Source of the DNA: Orientallactaga sibirica
Taxonomy: Eukaryota; Chordata; Mammalia; Rodentia; Dipodidae
Direction of reading: 5' to 3'
DNA: 64,000 nucleotides
NCBI GenBank assembly: GCA_036365145.1
Contig: JAEOAD010000018.1
Coordinates: 9,132,001-9,196,000 of the forward strand
Under the pieces are notes generated by a model, which was not told the origin of the DNA, searched no databases, and saw nothing but the letters and a program-made list of their open reading frames with translations. Of this stretch, positions 23,298-36,053 are shown piece by piece. The position numbers and the translations under genes were made by a program. Position 1 is the stretch's first letter, and every line of letters starts with the position of its first letter.

Positions 23298-25224
23298 CTG
23301 ATCCTTTTCATCACTGACCTTATAGACATACTCAGACACATGAATATCAATTTTTGTTTCTGATCTTCTTAGTATAGTTTAAGATCCTTGGTGCAAGACA
23401 TGGCCCATCTCATCCACTGACATACACTAAGGGCTTCCAGCCCCTTGACTGAAACATATATTTTGTGAATGAAACTCCGAATGAGTGGATTTTTGAAACA
23501 CATCTATCTCAATTCTTGATTCCTTACTTTGCATTTTTCACACATTTATCTGGTGCCCTCGACCTCTGGTTTATGATAATGTCCTCCATGAATCATGCAG
23601 TGATCCAAAACCCCCTTTTCACTTTGGAACCCCAAGAATCAATGGTGTGCTAGACCCTCAATACACATGCAGGAAATGTGTGTGTATATAAATATTAATA
23701 TTACAACAATACTGTTTATTCTGCTATTCTTCTATTTTTTGTAGGGGTTCATATGAGAATGTTCATAATTTAGTAGCAGGATAAAAATGGAATTTTGTTC
23801 CAGGAAGAATTTGACTATTTCTATTTTGCCTATGAGGAGTATTATGTAGTTTAATTTGTGCCTTGGATACAAGGAATTGCAAAGAAAAATCTAACATATA
23901 ATTAAAGCAACATTATTAACACTTGTGTTTCAAATGTCTCTGCTCTCCATCTTTCCTTAGTCTTGACATTAGTTTTCTATGTTTCGAATACATCTTCTTT
24001 ATTTTACAAATTACCCTCAATATGTTTGAGAAAGAAGATAAACATTAAGTAAAATGCATCATAAATTCAAAAGCCTGAGTACATATGCACAGCAGACTTT
24101 GGGTAATAATGGTGGTATAGGAGGTCATGATCTGGAGAGTTTTTTGGAAAAGGTGGGGAAGTCTGCTCCAGACTCCTTTGTGCTGTTAAATCCAGAGAAA
24201 GGAGGAAATGCTAGAGAAAATTGGGGTGGTTGGGTGTGATCTATGAAAAGTAAGAGGCAGATGTAGGAGTGCTTCTTTTGATTCAATCACTGAGCATCTA
24301 TACTTTGAAACACATTTGAAAGTTGAATGCAAATCAAGGCTAATTACAGTACTCAAAAATAAGAACCTTGTGTAAAATAGGCTATGTTCCCAGGACTTTG
24401 CTTTTGATTTTATTGCTTAATTGTGCATGTTCCCCCCCTTAGAGTCATAAAATTGTCAGTCACATGGGAGTCTATCTCAGGGATTTTGCCTTGATTCTAG
24501 GGAACTATGGTACTGAGGGATGTGCTTTACAACATGTTTCTTTGTGATATTGTATGTAAAATATGCATTTTCTTGAGTCTAACATTCTCTTCAGATGGTA
24601 AAAAGAGTATGTGACATAGCATCTTCCTTCTTTCCCACGTTAAAGGTTGACTACAGTACATTTTTCATTTATGAATGTGCAGGCCTCCAAGGAGAAGTTG
24701 ACTTTCCCAAGGCTGACCCCCAACAACACAGAGAGAGAGACACACACACACAGAGACACACACAGAGACACACACACCCGCTGAAAGCTGATGCCACAGC
24801 TGGGCTCTGAACCAGACCTATCTTAAGAGTAAGTTGTTTCTGTAGAATTGCAAAACTGCTCAAAGGTCTGAGAGCTGGCACCCTTTCAGCAAGATGTTAT
24901 GTGGATCCAGACATTTAAGGTGGTTTGACCATTGTCTGAGCCTCCAGGAAATCCAAAGGCCGCTAGAATCCACAAGCTTCCTTGGAGAAACTTTACTGTG
25001 TACTTGGAAACCTCACTACTTCCCAGGGTGGTTCAGGAATAAAATGTTTTCTATACTTTGCAAGCCCTTATTCACTGGCTAAGAAAGGCTTTCTGGGATG
25101 CTAGGGAAAGCTAGAGCATCACCACTATGATGGTTGGGTTGTACAGGCTGAAATGAAGGTTCCTCCCTATTTTATAGGCAACATTTGGCTATTTTCAGCA
25201 ATGATAATTTTTTTTGATCTCTGT
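23298..25224. other. Unassigned intergenic sequence
   Basis: No gene or named repeat except a short imperfect (CA)n at 24738-24778. The ORFs of 60-71 codons here show no family features. Confidence 0.45.
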
Positions 25225-25533
25225 ATATATGATGTGTGTACATGTTTATGTGTGTGTGCACATGTTCCTGTGTGTGGATATAGATGTTCATGTGCTACAG
25301 GATATATGTTGACATCCTCAGGTGTCAATTCTCACCTTCTACCTTGTTTGAGGCAGAATCTCCTGATGTTCACCACTGTGATCTCCAGGCTAGCTCGCCT
25401 TTAAACTTTTGGTTTCTCTTTTCTCCACTATAGTTGTACTAGGAAGCTTCTGGATTTTTGTGGGCTCTGGGGTCTGAACTCAAGGTCCTATGCTTGAATA
25501 AATTTATCCACTGAGCCATCTTTTCTCCCCCAG
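25225..25533 (-). mobile_element. B3/B2-family SINE
   Basis: Reverse orientation: TG-rich tail (tgtgtgtgcacatg), ctcaggtgtcaattctcacc, ttgtttgaggcagaatctcc, tctgaactcaaggtcc B-box and ccactgagccatcttttc head. Confidence 0.72.
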
Positions 25534-25737
25534 GAAACAATAATTTTAACATGAACTTCTGCCCAAAACAGGAACTTCCTTCTCTTTCATGAGGAAGAGG
25601 AGTTCTCGGTCTCTGTCCAAGCTGTACTTTGGTTGACCAATTTCTTGGGTGTGGTGACACTGGGCATAAGAAAAAGGGGCAATATTCAGGTGAAAAGTAG
25701 ACAGAAGTGTGGAGTTTCTCTATAATATTAAAATGTC

Positions 25738-25928
25738 AGGTTGGAGAAATAGCTTGGTGGTTAAAGCCACTTACCAATAAAGCCTAGTGCCCTGGGTTTG
25801 AGTCCCCAGTATCCATATAAAGTCAAACACATAATGTGGCCCATGTGTCTGGAGTTCACTTGCAGTGGCAAGAAGCCTAGGTACACACCACTTCTCTCTC
25901 TCAAATAAAAATAAATAAATAAAATATA
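25738..25928 (+). mobile_element. tRNA-derived SINE
   Basis: ggttggagaaatagcttggtgg head, gggtttgagtcccc B-box, cttgcagtggcaagaagcc body, aaataaataaataaa tail. Confidence 0.87.
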
Positions 25929-25933
25929 AGTGG

Positions 25934-26278
25934 AGACTGTGTTGGTTTTAAATTATGTTCCCCATAAACTCTGTGTTCTGAATGCTTGGTCCCAAGCTGA
26001 TGGAAATTTGGGAATTGGAGTCTTTCTGGAAGACGTGTGTTTTAGGGGGTGGGCTTATGGGTGTGATAGCCAGTTCCCACTTGCTAATGTTTGGCACACT
26101 TTCCTGCTGCTATTGTCCAGCTGATGTTGGCCTGGAGGTGATGTCTAGCCTTTGCTCATGACACAATTTCCCCTGCCATCATGGGGTTTCCCCTCAAGTC
26201 TGTAAGCTGAAATAAATCCTTTCCTCCCATAAGCTGCTTTTAGTCAGATGCTTTGTGCCAGCAAGGAGACCAAATGCA
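25934..26278 (+). mobile_element. MaLR (ORR1/MT-like) LTR
   Basis: Starts gtgttggttttaaattatg, contains tgcttggtcccaagctgatg and tctggaagacgtgtg, then aagctgaaataaatcc and tgcttttagtcagatgc. Forward orientation with its AATAAA signal. Confidence 0.72.
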
Positions 26279-27754
26279 GGCAGAGAGAATGCAGTGCCCT
26301 CATCCCTTTTTATCAACACAATCCCACAATTAGAAAAATCTAGAGGCATTATCTGAGTTTAATTTATGTATGTAACATTGAGAATGATGAATTACCCTCA
26401 GTGGTTCCTCAGTTTCTATTTGCACTTGTGCCCCTGGGATGATGAACATACAAATGAAGAGGGGCTTAGGACTACTGTTAAGATCCTTGCGTAACTTGGT
26501 TTGATGAGAATGTGTGATGATTTCTAACCAAAAATTGTGCTCATCAATGTGCACAAGTTAGGAACCATATGCTCAATTAAACACTGACTGAAATTCTGCT
26601 CTGATCCTGATTAAAGGTTGTAATTTAACAATGAGTCATGGTGCTATAGTTATGCAGAGGTTTATGGTATTGTGAAGAGAACAGAAATACAGTGGGCGCT
26701 ACCATGTAGTATAACAGCTTCCATGATAGAGATTCAAACTGGCAATTATGGCATCATCAGGGCAGGATGCCTGGGAGGGTACCAAGCCACCACAGGATGA
26801 ACCATCAAAGCCCTCTTCAAGAAAAGATTGAATCTAAAGATAAGAAGATAAGTGAAAGCACATGTGTATAAAGGGCTAGATAAGCACAGACATGGAGGTG
26901 GGAGCCAACAATAACACTAAAACAGAAACAAGCAGTTTATTTTGACTTGTATATCAGTCTAATACAGATTGGAATGTTTAATTTTACATTCCAATTTGAC
27001 TCAACAATGGGATGTCATATAACCCAATAAAATATTATTTCTGAATATGTCTGTAATAGTGATTTTAGCAAAAGTTAGCACTTAAATTATTAGGCTGAGT
27101 AAAGTAGGTGGTCCTATCTATCAATCAATCCTCTATTATCAGTCTCTCATTACTTCCTGCTGGTACTCTTTTCTCTGGAGAACACTGATGAATATATGGC
27201 TGTTCTTGGCTAGTAGGTAGCTTTATGTTGTGATTAAACCTTGTTGTTCTGTGCTCCTCTTAGCCTTCATGGCTGCCATATTCACCTTGCAGCAGCCGTA
27301 CAGAGTAGGGGAAGCAAAACAGTTCTCTCACTTGCTCTTTACCCTGAAAGTGGCAAGCACGAGTCCTGTATTCATTTTGTTGTAGAGCAATGATGGAGAG
27401 CTATTCCCAATTACTGTGGAAAGCCAAAGAAGGGAAAACAAGAAATTTCTGAGTGAAAGCTGGTTGGAAAACTTAGAATTATTGAGTTAGAATAATTTTA
27501 AAAATGTTATTTATAATACTTGTTTACAAAGTAAACAGTTTAATTTCAATAATTAAATGTATTTATTTTTAAATGTGTGTAAATAGGGGGTATGAATGTG
27601 GATATAGGCTATGAAACTAGGTAGGACAATATGAAATGGGAGCAAATGGTACTGAGAAAAGGTGGAGTAGGCAAAAGGACTTTTATAACAAGAAAGAGAA
27701 AGTAAGGCTATGGTAAGGAGCCTAAAGAGACTGGTATTGAGTATATTGGTTAGT
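26279..27754. other. Unassigned intergenic sequence
   Basis: No coding or repeat feature I can support. Confidence 0.45.
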
Positions 27755-27756
27755 AT

Positions 27757-28072
27757 TTTATAACTATGACAAAAATATCTATCATGAACACCTTAGAGGA
27801 GTAAAGGATTTATTTTGGCTTATACTTTCAGAGGTTCCAATCTGTCCTAGTAGAGAGAGAAACCAGCAACAAAGGAAAAAGAAAATATAGGAAGAGGCTA
27901 GGGTAAGACACAGCATCCCAAGAACATACCTCCTCTAATGCATTTTCTCTAAGTAAACTCCACCTCCTGCCTTTTAGCACCTCCCCAAAATGTATTCATA
28001 TTATTAACGCACAAAGAGATCAATTCATTTATGAAGTCTGAGTCCTCACAATCTAATGGTCTCCAGAAGCAT
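27757..28072 (-). mobile_element. Diverged MT-type MaLR LTR
   Basis: aaaggatttattttggcttata, catacctcctctaatgc and tcctcacaatctaatgg in the order expected of the reverse MT LTR. Its right end is close to the L1b insertion site. Confidence 0.6.
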
Positions 28073-28079
28073 TCTCACA

Positions 28080-28094
28080 GAAATACTTAGAAGT
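28080..28094 (+). repeat. 5' target-site duplication of L1b
   Basis: gaaatacttagaagt, repeated exactly at 32521-32535 after the L1 tail. Confidence 0.95.
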
Positions 28095-28105
28095 TACTTC
28101 TGGGT

Positions 28106-28116
28106 AAGATGGCGGC
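28106..28116 (+). promoter_or_regulatory. YY1-type site at the L1b start
   Basis: AAGATGGCGGC at element positions +12 to +22, the same placement as the YY1 initiator site known in human L1. The identical motif sits at the 5' end of L1a. Confidence 0.62.
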
Positions 28117-29305
28117 AGAGTAGCCACAGCAAGGCAGCTTAAGGGTAGAAATTAGCAGAAAAACAGCAAAATACGCCTGTCCATCTAAAAGTGAAGGTGT
28201 ATAAGGAATTGTCAACCACAGCAGAGAAATAGCAGAAACTCAGAATGTCTAGCAAGCGGGAAACACAAAAGCAGCTCCTGCCACAGTGCTGACAGCTCTA
28301 ATCCTTGTACCTGACTGGCCTGGCATAGCACAGAACTGCAGGAGAAGTCAGGTAAAGGGATTTTACAGTCACATCAGCCTTAAAACAAAGTCAAGAAACC
28401 CAAAGAGGAAGACAGCAGAGACCAGCTGAGCAGCTGCTGAAGGAGATCACAGACTGGGCCAGCTGAGAAGACCTGATACAACTCCAGGTACCCTGTACAG
28501 CCTTCCTTCCCCCATCTGCCAGAGCTGCAAACCAAGAGAACTTATCCATCCCCCTCACCAAACAGCATCCACTACAGCCAATCAGAACACCAGATCCAGC
28601 AATCCAAACAGCCTAACCAAGTCCACAGAGCAACAGAGAAGGACCGAGGTGGGCATACAGCATTGGTGAGATTGAAAGCCATTTCAAAAGGTAACAGGGC
28701 CTACTGACACAAAGCCAGGTACACAGGCCTGCACTGGAAGTGCTAATTTCTCTTTCTATGTCAGGGAAGGTTATGTGTTAGATTTGATTGATATATTCTT
28801 GGTTGGCTTTACCATTCTCAAATAAGCTGTGTTTTGATATTTGACATTTCATGATTTACAGGGCCTTTGTCTTTTTCTTCTCTCATTATTGGGGGCAGGG
28901 TCTAAATCAGCTCCAGGATTATATGGAATCCATTCCAGACCAGAAATCTCAACCTCCCAGTTGAAAGGCTTAATGGTGTGGGGCAATTGAGAGACATTAA
29001 CTTTATTAGATGATCTGTTTGTTTTAATCTTTACTCTTGCATAAATACTCCGTGCTGGTTTTGATTGAATCTGTGTATTTCTCAGTCAAATTTTAGAATT
29101 TTGCAGTAATTTGCTCCACCCAGCCTACTAGAATACTTGAATAGCAGGCAAACTCAACACCTACAGTCACTTCTGAAATTACTCTGGGAGTAGAACAGCC
29201 ACACCTGGAACCTCAAACTCCTACTCTGAAGATATATAAAGTTAGATTTACATGGCTAAGAACATTGAAGGTAATTAGAAAACCCAAGCATCAAATTAAC
29301 TCAAG

Positions 29306-29846
29306 ATGCAAAAATCTCTACATTATAATATAGGAAACACAAAAATTCAAGACAATAAAATTCCATCAAACATTGCAAATCCATCAGAAATGACCTTCAG
29401 TGAGACTGTTTTAGATAAAATGTCTGACAAAGATTCCAAGAAAATGATTATATCTATGCTAAAAGAAATTAAAGGAATAAAGAAGAAAGCAAACTCTTGA
29501 AAGAATCCCAAGATAACACAGGAAACCAACATAATGAAATAAGGAGGTTAATATAAGACATGAGTAAAGAAATGGAACTCATGAAAAAATGGGAATCAAT
29601 AACACTAGACATGAAAAACAGAGTAGGTCAAATAGAAAACTCTGTAGAAAGTCTAGCCAGTGGAATGTATCAAGGAGACAAGAAAATATCTAAACTAGAA
29701 GACCAGGTGGCAGATCTAATATAGTCCAACAAAGGAAAACATGAATGGGAATTTCAAGACAGTCAGACACTCTGAAGAGATCAACCAAAAGGATTCAGGG
29801 GATAGTAGAAGGAGAAGAATTTCACTCCAAAGTCATGGTAGGTATA
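29306..29846 (+). pseudogene. L1b ORF1, N-terminal part
   Basis: The ATG at 29306 begins a 64-codon frame. Its downstream sequence carries the coiled-coil region in broken frames (gacatgaaaaacagagtagg..., agaccaggtggcagatctaat), matching L1a ORF1 (EDQVADLSQ). Similarity ends near the gttagaagg-agaagaatttc segment (the EGEEF position of L1a). The RRM and C-terminal domain are gone. Confidence 0.85.
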
Positions 29847-31210
29847 TTAAAGACCCATAGTAACAAAAATAGCATGGTACTGGCATAAAAACAGACACAT
29901 AGGACAAAGGAAGACAGTAGGGGACCCAGATGCAAGTTTGTGCAGCTAAAGCCACCTAGTTTTTAACAAAAAATGCTCATTGGAGGAAAGACAGCCTTTT
30001 CAACAAATGGTACATGGAAAACTGGATATCTATACATAGAAGGATGACAATAGATCCTTATCTCTCTCCATGCACAACAATCAAGTTCAAATGGAACAAA
30101 GACCTTAATATCAGACCTGAAATTCTGCAAACAATAGAGGAAAAAATAGGGGAAACACTTCAACTTATTGGCATAGGCAAGGACTCTCTGAATATAACTC
30201 CAATTGTTCAGGAAATAAAACCACTAATCAACCCCTGGGACCTCATGAAATTACAAAGCATTTATACAGCAAAGGACACTGTGAATAGTGCAAAAAGGCA
30301 ACCTATAGAATGGGAGAAAATCTTTGCCAGTTATACAGCTGACAGAGGATTAATATTCAGGGTATACAAAGAACTCATAAAACTAAATAAACCAGGTTTG
30401 GTGGTGCATGCCTTTAATCCCAGCAATCAGGAGGCAGAGGTAGGAGGATCGCCATGAGCTTGAGGCCATCCTAAGACTACATAGTGAGTTCCAGGTCAGC
30501 TGGGGCTAGACCATGACCCTACCTCGAAAAACCAAAAAACCAAAACCAAAACAAAATACCTAAGTAATAATAAATCAAACAATGCAGTTAAATAATGGGC
30601 TCTGGAATTAAATAGAAAGTTCTCAAAAGAGGATATACAGATGGCCTATAAACATTGTAAAAATATTCTACATCCTTAGCCATCAGGGAAATGCAAATTA
30701 AACTACTTTGAGATTCCATCTCACTCCTGTCAGAATGGCTATCATCAAGAAAACAAATGACAATAAATGCTGGCAAGGTTGTGGAAAAAGGGGAACCTTT
30801 CTACACTGTTGGTGGGAATGTAAACTGGTACAGCCATTGTGGAATTCAGTATGGAGGTTCCTGAGACAGCTAAAAATGGATTTACCATATGACCCAGCTA
30901 TACCACTCCAAGGCATATAGCTTAAGGATTCATAGCATTACCTTAAAGATACTTGTACATCCATGTTTATTGCCATTCTATTCACAATAGCTAGGAAGTG
31001 CAAACAGCCTAGATGTCCTTCAACTGATAAATAGATAATGAAGATGTGGCACACTTGTACAATGGAGTTCTATTTAGCAGTAAAGAAAATTGAAATTATG
31101 AAATTTCCAGGGAAGTGGATGGACCTGGAAAGGATTTTCTTAGTGAGGTAACCCAGGCCCAGAAAGCCATGTGTGGCATGTTCTCTCTCATATGTAGATC
31201 ACAGCTATAA
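29847..31210 (+). pseudogene. L1b ORF2, C-terminal part
   Basis: Starts abruptly with a segment equivalent to the L1 ORF2 stretch tagcatggtactgg. 30014-30390 is an open C-terminal region (TIKFKWNKDLNIRPEI...IGIGKDSLNITP). After a B1 insertion, 30708-30920 holds the L1 C-terminal cysteine motif: Cys-x3-Cys, then His-Cys and Cys in [18 protein letters not shown], followed by [16 protein letters not shown]. The remaining frame to about 31210 is full of stops. No catalytic domain is present. Confidence 0.92.
30390..30555 (+). mobile_element. B1 SINE inside L1b ORF2
   Basis: aggtttggtggtgcatgcc, aggtaggaggatcgccatgag, actacatagtgagttccagg, then a CAAAA-rich tail. It interrupts the ORF2 frame after KELIKLN, so it inserted after L1b. 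Confidence 0.93.
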
Positions 31211-32505
31211 ATGTTTGGACTTCTATGTGAGTTGGAATAAAACTAAGTAGCAGAGGCCAGTAAGCTAGAAAGGGGCTATAAGGGAGTAAGGAGAGGTGAG
31301 GAATTAAGTGGATGGTATTGTATGTATATAAGTAGATGAACAGATTATTGGCAGTGGAATCACCTAAGTGAGTTCAGGAGAAGAGATTGAGTTAAGGAAG
31401 TATGAGGGGAAAGTTAATCAAAATCTAAGTGAGTATGAATAAGCCATATGGAAACCTACCTTTTGGCAATTGTGCACCCACAAGACAGAGATTGTTAGTA
31501 GAAAAATTTCAGTACCAGGGATGGGATACCTTCCAGTAAGTTATTGGACAGGTAGATCCCTCATGTCCCCAAAACATTACAGTTCATTACCAAAGCTCTT
31601 GCTTTCCCACCAGAAATAGATATTAAGACCCTATTGCTGAAGGCTCCACATGCTTGGGCTGCAAGGTCACTGAGAAATTAAGGTGAAGCTGAGATGAAAA
31701 CCTCCTCCCCGTAGACCAGCTGACAGAAAGCTGGAAAAAGCTATGCTGAATGCAGCTCAATTGGAGAGAGAGAAGTCATCAGTGGAGATAAAGAACAGTA
31801 GACACTGCAAACATTAAGTTTGGCCAACCAGGCCAAATGAGCCAATGAGTTCAATAGTGTCATGTCTGTTATGGGGGAAACCAACTGCTCTCTAATGGGA
31901 CTGGAGAACCAGCCCATGGGAGGGAATACATACCTGGTACTATAAACCTATGATGGGGGACATCATGAGCCCTAGGGGTGTAACACCTGCTTGTGTCTGG
32001 TTACATGCTTATATTATGCTCACCAAAATGCTCATTAAGCACTTCTCTTAATGTTCATACCCATATATTAATGCTACTTCTCTTTTGTTTACAGAAACAT
32101 CTCTTTTCAGATGGCAGTGACCTCTATGATAACTCAAAAGGCACCATAGTCCTGATAAGTTGTGACAGAGGAGTGTTCAGCAACAAAACATCTCTATCAT
32201 ACCTTCCAAGGCTCAGTTTTCATTGCAGAAGAGGTTATAGAAAGAATGTAAGAGTCAAAGGTAGGGTAGGACTCCTTACAATGCAGTCTTTCAGACACAA
32301 AGTTGCCTGAATATCCATGACCTTGCAATGCCTAGCTCTACCTACACAAGACCCTCAAAATAGGAGGAAAACATGATGACATCAAAATAAAAGAGAGACT
32401 AATTGAGAGGAGGAGGTGATATGATGGAGAGTGGAGTTGCAAAGGGGAAAGTGGGGGGAGGGAATTATCAATGTTTATTGTCTATTATAGAAGTTGTCAA
32501 TAAAA
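31211..32505 (+). other. L1b 3'UTR
   Basis: About 1.3 kb of non-coding sequence from the ORF2 end to the tail. A 105-codon ORF at 31993-32310 lies inside it and shows no protein-like features. Parts recur at 60.5-61.1 kb (accaaagctcttgctttcc...) and at 45.25 kb (agaaagaatgtaagag). Confidence 0.8.
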
Positions 32506-32520
32506 ATTAAAGAAAAAAAT

Positions 32521-32535
32521 GAAATACTTAGAAGT
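32521..32535 (+). repeat. 3' target-site duplication of L1b
   Basis: gaaatacttagaagt, exact copy of 28080-28094. Confidence 0.95.
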
Positions 32536-34199
32536 GTACTTCACTCACCTTTCATGTATTGAATTTAATAAAGCTGGCAATCAAGATTAACTGTCACAGA
32601 GGGGAAAGGTTCAATGCAGGGAATCATTTTAGGTTTCCTTGACCTTATTTCAATTGAGTGGTGATATCCATGAGTTGAAATAAAATCAGTGGAATTGATT
32701 TCTAGGGCTTGTTGAAAATATAGATAATAGCATTCATTGTTACAATGAGCACAATATGGTGGATTTATTAGGTAATGCTTTTTCTGTCAGAGACTTGAGT
32801 TACAGTCCATCTGATCAATTGATATTTCTAAAAGACTCACTGACTATGCTTTCCTGAGGCTTGTTGCTTAGTCTTTTGTTCCTTCAATGAACACTTCTTG
32901 AGTGGGTCAGGACTAAGATAAAAAGGTGATTGAGACTAATGAGAGACTTGGAGGATCTTGCAGGGTAATGGAGAGGCCAACAGTCCATATGACTACTTCC
33001 ATAGCACTATGGAAGGATGAGAAGTTACAGTGGTGATCATAAAGCCTAAATTATTTTTGAACTGATTTTTGTAGAAAAAAGGTTTGCCAACTACTAGATT
33101 AGTGGATGGTATATTTTTCTAAATCAGCTTAGAATCTTTACCCATTTTTTTTTATTTTAATTTCAGTAAGCTATTACTCAGTGGATTTCTCACTTCTGAT
33201 GCTGCCATTTTTAGATGGCCTTCTTTGATTCTTGATCTTGTAAATTAATCCTGTTTTCCATGTTAGATGCTTTTGCTGACCCACATGTCTTTATTTTACA
33301 ATGCAGACCAGTTGTTGCAATGATTCAATTTCTTTGTGTTTACTTGCTCAGTATCAACTTTCCTCACTAATGAATCCCGGATTTATGGGCTGGGCATTGT
33401 TCATATTATTTTACATATATTCTCTAATTTAGTCCTTGCAACACTATGTGGTAGGTACCTTATTCATTCCCTTTTATTAGTGAGGCTAGGGATATTCATT
33501 AACTATCCAGCCCAAGGTCACTTACAAATAACTGATGAAGTCATTGTTCAAACATAGATAATTTGGTCATAGAGCCCACAACTATAAGAGCACATGGCAC
33601 AAGATGAGCTCTAAAACATTTCTGCTGACTTTGTGAATTGCACAGTATTGTGGCTCAGCAATAGTCTAAAGAAATGGATGAAGTCCTGTGAGACAAAAAT
33701 GGCTAAACATATATTTAAGATAGGATTAAGGGAAATTCACTGTCTTAACTTGACTCAAAAGGGAGCAAACCCCTTTTCCACTTTCATCTGTGTTAGCTAA
33801 GGCCTGGCCTCCTAGGATTCCCTGTACACCATCTCTTGTGTAGGATTCTGTTTTCCCAATCCACGTATTTGCAATCGCATCAGCTCAAAGCAACTCTGTT
33901 TGTGAACTCCTTTCTTGCTCACACAGACTGAGTTAACCATCAGGAAGTATAAGGACAGGCTGTTCTACCTGAACTGAACCTGAGTGCTAAACCTCAAGAG
34001 ATTCACCATCACTGAGTTCCAAAATCCTTGGACTTCCTTTTTATAGCAATTTTGTGAAGTTACCACAGTCTGCACATGAGGGTGTACCATGTTTATTTTT
34101 CATTCAACTATAATGCCATCAAGGATTGCTGAAGTGGCTCAATATCAGCACTTTTTTTTTTTAATCAAATAACTTCCACATAATGTTTGCCAGTTTCAA
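32536..34199. other. Unassigned intergenic sequence
   Basis: Unique-looking, no gene or repeat recognised; continuation of the pre-insertion locus. Confidence 0.45.
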
Positions 34200-34212
34200 A
34201 ATATGTAAGCTA

Positions 34213-34505
34213 GGGCTGGAGAGATGGCTTAGGGGTTAAGGCGCCTGCCTCCTAAGCCTAAGAACACTGGTTCCAATCTCCAGCGGTTCTAATCTCTTGG
34301 TCCCACGTTTAGCCAGATGCAAAGTGATGCAAGGGTGCAATGCTGCACTTGACCACAAGGGGGCGCATACATCTGGATTTCTTTCACAGCAGTTGAGACA
34401 CTGCTGGCATGCCCATCTCTGTCTTCCTCTCCCTCTCTCTGTCTCTCTCTGTGTCTCTCTCCAAAAAAAAAAAAAAATTAAAATTAAAAAAAAAAAAAAA
34501 AAAAA
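34213..34505 (+). mobile_element. tRNA-derived SINE (long variant) with target duplications
   Basis: gggctggagagatggctta head, ggttccaatctcc B-box, the extra gatgcaagggtgcaatgctgc segment, (CT)n and a long A-rich tail. Flanked by aatatgtaagcta at 34200-34212 and 34506-34518. Confidence 0.94.
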
Positions 34506-34518
34506 AATATGTAAGCTA

Positions 34519-35124
34519 CCAAGATTCTCTGTTCCTGGTTTTCTTGTTTTGAATATCATACTTTGAGCCTCATACTAGCAGACAGTGATTAGGTATCTAT
34601 GATTTCAGTTAACCTCTGTCAATCATGTTAAAAATTATTAAATGCAATCAAAAAATTTATGTTTTAAATTTCAGACCATTCTGATTCTGAGTGCCCATGA
34701 TAAAATCTTCTGCTATCCTGCTCTGTATCACTCTGAATGGGAATCTTTGTCCAGTGTACCCATGTTCTATATAGTATCTATCCACTAATGACTTAGTAAT
34801 TGTTTTTGTTATCAGATGCACTGTGCTTTTGTTCAAGTATCCAAGTATCCTCTATTTTAATTAATAATGCCTCACAATATACAAGTAATGATGCTGGCAA
34901 TTCAGATGGGGTTAGAGAAATCACAAAATGTGCCCTTTAAGTTAAAAGGTGAAAATATGATAAGACTGGGAGGAAAGCAGAAAAATAACAAGCAAGTATA
35001 TTTGCATGTACTTTCTCCTTCATGAAAGTGTATTATTATAGTTATTAGCATTTTATTATTAAAATTATTAATTTCTGGTACCTTATACATTAAACTTCAT
35101 TATAGGTAGTATATATGTTTGACA
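34519..35124. other. Unassigned intergenic sequence
   Basis: No feature supported. Confidence 0.45.
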
Positions 35125-35245
35125 GCTTTGTTATCACTGTAACAAATTCTCTGAGATAATAAACTTACAAAGAGGAAAAGTTTATTTTGGTTCATACTTT
35201 TTGAGGCTTCAGTATATATGTTTTGGGACCTTTGAGGTCACTGTG
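35125..35245 (-). mobile_element. Truncated MT-type MaLR LTR
   Basis: ttatcactgtaacaaattc, then gaaaagtttattttggttcatac: only the LTR 3' end (reverse orientation) remains. Confidence 0.5.
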
Positions 35246-36053
35246 AAGATAAATCTCAGAAAAATAATAAACTGGGGAAACAAAAAAAAAATAATGCAGT
35301 TTCAAAAGGTTATTTCAAGAACATAGTATTTTGAGGCTTCAGTCCTGGTGCTGTTGTTTTAACCATATGTAAAATAAAATTAATAGTATATATAAAATTT
35401 AGCATTATCTGTCATTTGGTTGAAGATAAATGAACAGTATTAAAATGTTTCCTCTGTTGTGACTCAGGACTGGGAAAATTAAAACTTGAGTGGTCAAAAA
35501 ATAATGGCAAATGTTTCAATTATCATTCTTTCAACAAACATGGAGTTTGTTCTGATTTTAGACTGAGCATGGTCTGTAAGGCAAGAAAGGAAGTCCAGGC
35601 TACTTGGGGTCTGTGAAACAAAGAGCCAGAAAGCCCTGGCTACTTAGGGTGGCAACATTTCCCTTCTGGATGCTGCTCTCCCTGCTTTTCAAAGCAATGT
35701 GACTTTTAGCAGAAAGTTTCTTATTTGCCTATAGAGAAGCCTGGTTTTACAGTTAGCAGCTCTCATTTTCTGAGACCCACATTTTTACAACTTTGAGATA
35801 GCAGTTGCAGAGACATGGATTTTGCTAATCTACTTCCCATATAGAATAAAGTTGGTTAAAGAACAATGTTCCTAGAATATCTGAATAAACTTGTTTTCTG
35901 CCTTTATTTATCATAGCTGTGGAGACCATGATCTTTATAGTATCTCTCATATATTCTGTGGACTCAACTTTGGGCATGAATATGTGAGGTGTAAATGTGT
36001 CAAGGATAAAAAGGAGAAAGTGAAGTCCACGTAACCATAAAACTCATCTTTCT
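35246..36053. other. Unassigned intergenic sequence
   Basis: No feature supported. Confidence 0.45.

Larger units (their letters stand above)
28095..32520 (+). mobile_element. LINE-1 element L1b, both ends present, internally deleted
   Basis: Starts with tacttctgggtaagatggcggc and ends in taaaaattaaagaaaaaaat directly before the second target duplication. Parts: 5'UTR 28095-29305, ORF1 N-terminal half 29306-~29846, a deletion junction, ORF2 C-terminal third ~29847-31210 (with a B1 inside) and a long 3'UTR 31211-32505. At about 4.4 kb it is well short of a full-length L1, because the end of ORF1 and most of ORF2 (endonuclease and reverse transcriptase) are missing. Many stops show that it is old and inert. 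Confidence 0.93.

Noticed and set aside
31993..32310. 105-codon ORF after ORF2 of L1b
   Set aside because: It lies in the L1 3'UTR; no L1 protein is encoded there.
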